57,746 bases of DNA from Thermostichus vulcanus str. 'Rupite'. GTDB lineage: Bacteria > Cyanobacteriota > Cyanobacteriia > Thermostichales > Thermostichaceae. The position numbers and the translations under genes are program-made. The notes under the pieces are model-generated. The model did no database searches. It worked only from the letters and a program-made list of their open reading frames with translations, and had not been told where the DNA came from. Below, piece after piece: positions 56,184-57,746 of the stretch (within the stretch, counting starts at the first letter, position 1; the number at the start of each line of letters is the position of its first letter). The DNA is taken from NCBI RefSeq assembly GCF_022848905.1, contig NZ_JAFIRA010000023.1:1-57746 (forward strand), written 5' to 3'.

Positions 56184-57239
56184 ATGAGCGATAACTCTCA
56201 TTCCTGGTTTCCCCGTGCCTTGGTGATTGGCGCTGCGGTTGTGGGGTTGTCGGGCCTCCCGGTGAGGGCCCAGCAAATTACGGATCCCAGCCCAGCTCAA
56301 GCAGCCACCAATGTAGAACCGGGATCCCCCATTTCGGCTTCTTTTCGAACCCAAGACGGTGTTAGTGTACGCCCGGAAACGGTGAGGGTTTTTGTCGATG
56401 GTCAAGATGTGACCTCCCAATCCGTGATCACCAAGGATTTCTTCACCTACCGTCCGGCTCAACCCCTACCTGCCGGTCGTCGGGAGGTTCTGCTGGAGTT
56501 CACCAATACCCAAGGGGTAACCCGTCGCGTCACCTGGAGCTTTAATGTCGGTAGCCCGATTCGCGCCTCCATCGATTCGGTAGATCACAACGCAGGCAAC
56601 CGCCCCTTGGCTGCTGGTGAGATCCTTCTGGTGACGGTACAAGGTACTCCCTCCAGCCGCGTCACGGTTTACTTGGTGCAGGATGGTCGGCAAGTGCAAA
56701 CCCTGCAAGCCCAAGAGGTTTCTAGCGGTACCTACGTGGTGAATGCGTTGATCGAGGCGAAAGATACCACCCGTGAGGGGATCGTCGTCGCTCGCTTGGA
56801 AAATAGCGGTCAGGTACGCTTCATGACGGCAGAGCAACCGGCCCGATTGATCGAAGGAGCTACCGGCGGTGTTCAGCGTCTCACCACCCAAGAGGTCTCA
56901 GCTACAGTGAGCACCCCTGCCAGCAGTCCCCTCTTGCCTCAGGTTACCAATGTGCGGGATGGAGATCGGGTTTCTGGGTCTTCGTTTACCCTGCAAGGGA
57001 CTACAGCTCCCAATGCTTCGGTACGGGTCAATGTGACGGCTTCCACCTCTTTGGGCGGCATCATCAGTGCCCAACAGACCGTGGCCAACCAAACCGTACA
57101 AGCAGATGCTCAAGGTCGTTTCACGGTCACCGTTCGACCTCCTATTCCAGCTTCCGGCACGGTGTATCAGGTGAACCTCTCAGCCACCTCCGGCAGCCAA
57201 ACCAGCCCAACGGTAACCTTACGACTCACCCAACAGTAG
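56184..57239 (+). CDS. Secreted multi-domain Ig-like protein
   Basis: The 351-residue protein has a signal peptide (about 10-28, ending PVRAQQ). It then has at least two beta-sandwich segments: a Big_5-like front (ITDPSPAQAATNVEPGSPISASF, then VRVFVDGQDVTSQSV) and a C-terminal block with LQGTTAPNASVRVNVTAS. It is rich in Ser/Thr/Val and probably surface-located. The start at 56184 is supported by the signal peptide; the track's upstream codons lack one. Confidence 0.7.
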   Translation: MSDNSHSWFPRALVIGAAVVGLSGLPVRAQQITDPSPAQAATNVEPGSPISASFRTQDGVSVRPETVRVFVDGQDVTSQSVITKDFFTYRPAQPLPAGRREVLLEFTNTQGVTRRVTWSFNVGSPIRASIDSVDHNAGNRPLAAGEILLVTVQGTPSSRVTVYLVQDGRQVQTLQAQEVSSGTYVVNALIEAKDTTREGIVVARLENSGQVRFMTAEQPARLIEGATGGVQRLTTQEVSATVSTPASSPLLPQVTNVRDGDRVSGSSFTLQGTTAPNASVRVNVTASTSLGGIISAQQTVANQTVQADAQGRFTVTVRPPIPASGTVYQVNLSATSGSQTSPTVTLRLTQQ

Positions 57240-57311
57240 GTTGGCTCAGCTCCCTTCCATGACTCTGACAGTCTGGGAGTTCTGAACTCTGGTTCCACTC
57301 AAATCAGGTCC

Positions 57312-57570
57312 TCAATCGGAATCGGGTTGGGGGCTTTTTTCTGTCTCTGTGGTATCATCGGATGCCTGTCTTTCTAGAGCAGAAGGGGACTGCAGTTGCC
57401 AGCGCCACAGGATCCCAGACAGGATTAGGGTGGGGAGAATGATCATGCTGATCACCACCGGCATTTCTTCCGGTAGGGCCAGGTAAGGGCCACCATATTT
57501 AACCGCTAGGCTAATCCCTGCCGCAGCCAACATTAACTTCAACCCAAACCAACCTGTTCCTCGGTTCATA
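57312..57570 (-). CDS. Small membrane protein, conserved in cyanobacteria
   Basis: From the ATG at 57570 the protein is about 85 residues with two membrane helices (around residues 10-24 and 34-52), followed by a charged, disordered tail. The family is unknown to me. An IS copy starts 8 nt upstream, removing the native leader. Read through, the element's left end would extend this frame by 19 codons (MRSYPPVGNRGLYAAFRKA), so a fusion product is possible. Confidence 0.7.
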
Positions 57571-57578
57571 GCCTTACG

Positions 57579-57746
57579 AAAAGCAGCGTAAAGCCCCCGG
57601 TTTCCAACCGGGGGATATGAGCGCACAGGCTGAATTTATTCAGCAACAGAAATAGTACATACAATAGTCCCCATGAAACGGGTCACCACCACACTCAAGC
57701 TCAAGTTTCTTGACCTCAATGCGGTCAAAGCAGAGATGTTTAACCA
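57579..57746 (+). mobile_element. IS608-like tnpB element, left end only (copy 3, cut by window edge)
   Basis: The left end is identical to copy 2 except for one substitution in the hairpin loop region (TTTCC instead of TTTCT). TTAC stands at 57575-57578. The start of tnpB is at 57673. It reads rightward and continues outside the window. The insertion is 8 nt upstream of the membrane protein gene's start, with opposite orientation. Confidence 0.95.
57673..57746 (+). CDS. tnpB: tnpB, 5' fragment
   Basis: First 24 codons of tnpB, identical at the nucleotide level to the start of 31880-33052. Truncated by the window edge. Confidence 0.9.
   Translation, partial: MKRVTTTLKLKFLDLNAVKAEMFN

Noticed and set aside
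56099-56194. Possible 31-residue membrane peptide
   Set aside because: Resembles no known small photosystem subunit and overlaps the next gene's start by 11 nt.
57240-57290. Terminator after the Ig-like gene
   Set aside because: CTCCC/GGGAG stem has large internal loops and no T-run.
1-57746. CRISPR array
   Set aside because: No regularly spaced direct repeats found; the 11-bp repeats at 52635 have no spacers.

Overview
The window is cyanobacterial chromosome. PsaD, Psb30 (Ycf12), a CyanoP lipoprotein, the catalytically dead ClpR next to ClpP3, the dual-function class II FBP/SBPase, hemA, a tocopherol cyclase and a CmpABCD-type bicarbonate transporter all point that way. GGATCC, usually as GGGATCCC, is scattered through genes and gaps: I count 16 in the first 3 kb, where about 0.7 would be expected at equal base frequencies. 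This resembles the highly iterated palindromes (HIP) of cyanobacteria, with a GGGATCCC core instead of GCGATCGC. My best guess, from memory only, is an early-branching thermophilic unicellular lineage such as the Yellowstone Synechococcus/Thermostichales group.

Layout. 1-125: inward-facing end of an insertion sequence. 127-13617: mostly housekeeping genes (arginase-fold protein, psaD, 2-Cys peroxiredoxin, DUF1830, FBP/SBPase, hemA, psb30, a DUF4351 remnant, csaB, CPBP protease, alpha/beta hydrolase, MscS channel, PhoD phosphatase, small secreted protein). 13635-18367 (minus strand): exopolysaccharide operon of a cupin, a BcsB-like protein and a GT2 synthase with N-terminal MshEN-like domains. 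18601-21335: translationally coupled pair of a membrane GT-C-like protein and a Tat lipoprotein. 21544-31113: CyanoP, cAMP phosphodiesterase-like protein, an orphan ABC permease pair, a DUF39 protein, AtzE/AtzG amidase, hemerythrin-like protein, MnmC-like methyltransferase, accD, STAS protein. 31150-33161: a methyltransferase gene split by a complete tnpB-only IS200/IS605 element. 33167-39400: double-RCK K+ channel, an unknown membrane-anchored protein, iron transporter futA-futB. 39401-40499: HIP-free islet with a MntA-HepT module. 40630-46215 (minus): cmpABCD. 46402-52558: tocopherol cyclase, tRNA-Arg, clpC, clpR, a Uma2 gene, clpP3. 52734-57570: Hpt-REC-PP2C regulator, secreted or membrane proteins, then a third copy of the insertion sequence running off the end.

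The most informative structure is the insertion sequence. Three copies share identical left ends, each directly preceded by TTAC. The complete copy (31785-33091) has the cleavage sites and guide tetranucleotides I know from IS608: TTAC and TCAA, AAAG and GAAT. Each guide abuts an identical 21-nt hairpin. Removing exactly that interval rebuilds an uninterrupted 234-codon methyltransferase, so the boundaries are supported independently. The element carries only tnpB, so it would need a TnpA from elsewhere.

The genes support a phototroph that builds an extracellular glycan, scavenges bicarbonate and ferric iron, and keeps its ClpC chaperone beside its ClpP3/R protease core. Functions are inferred from sequence by eye; no database search was run.
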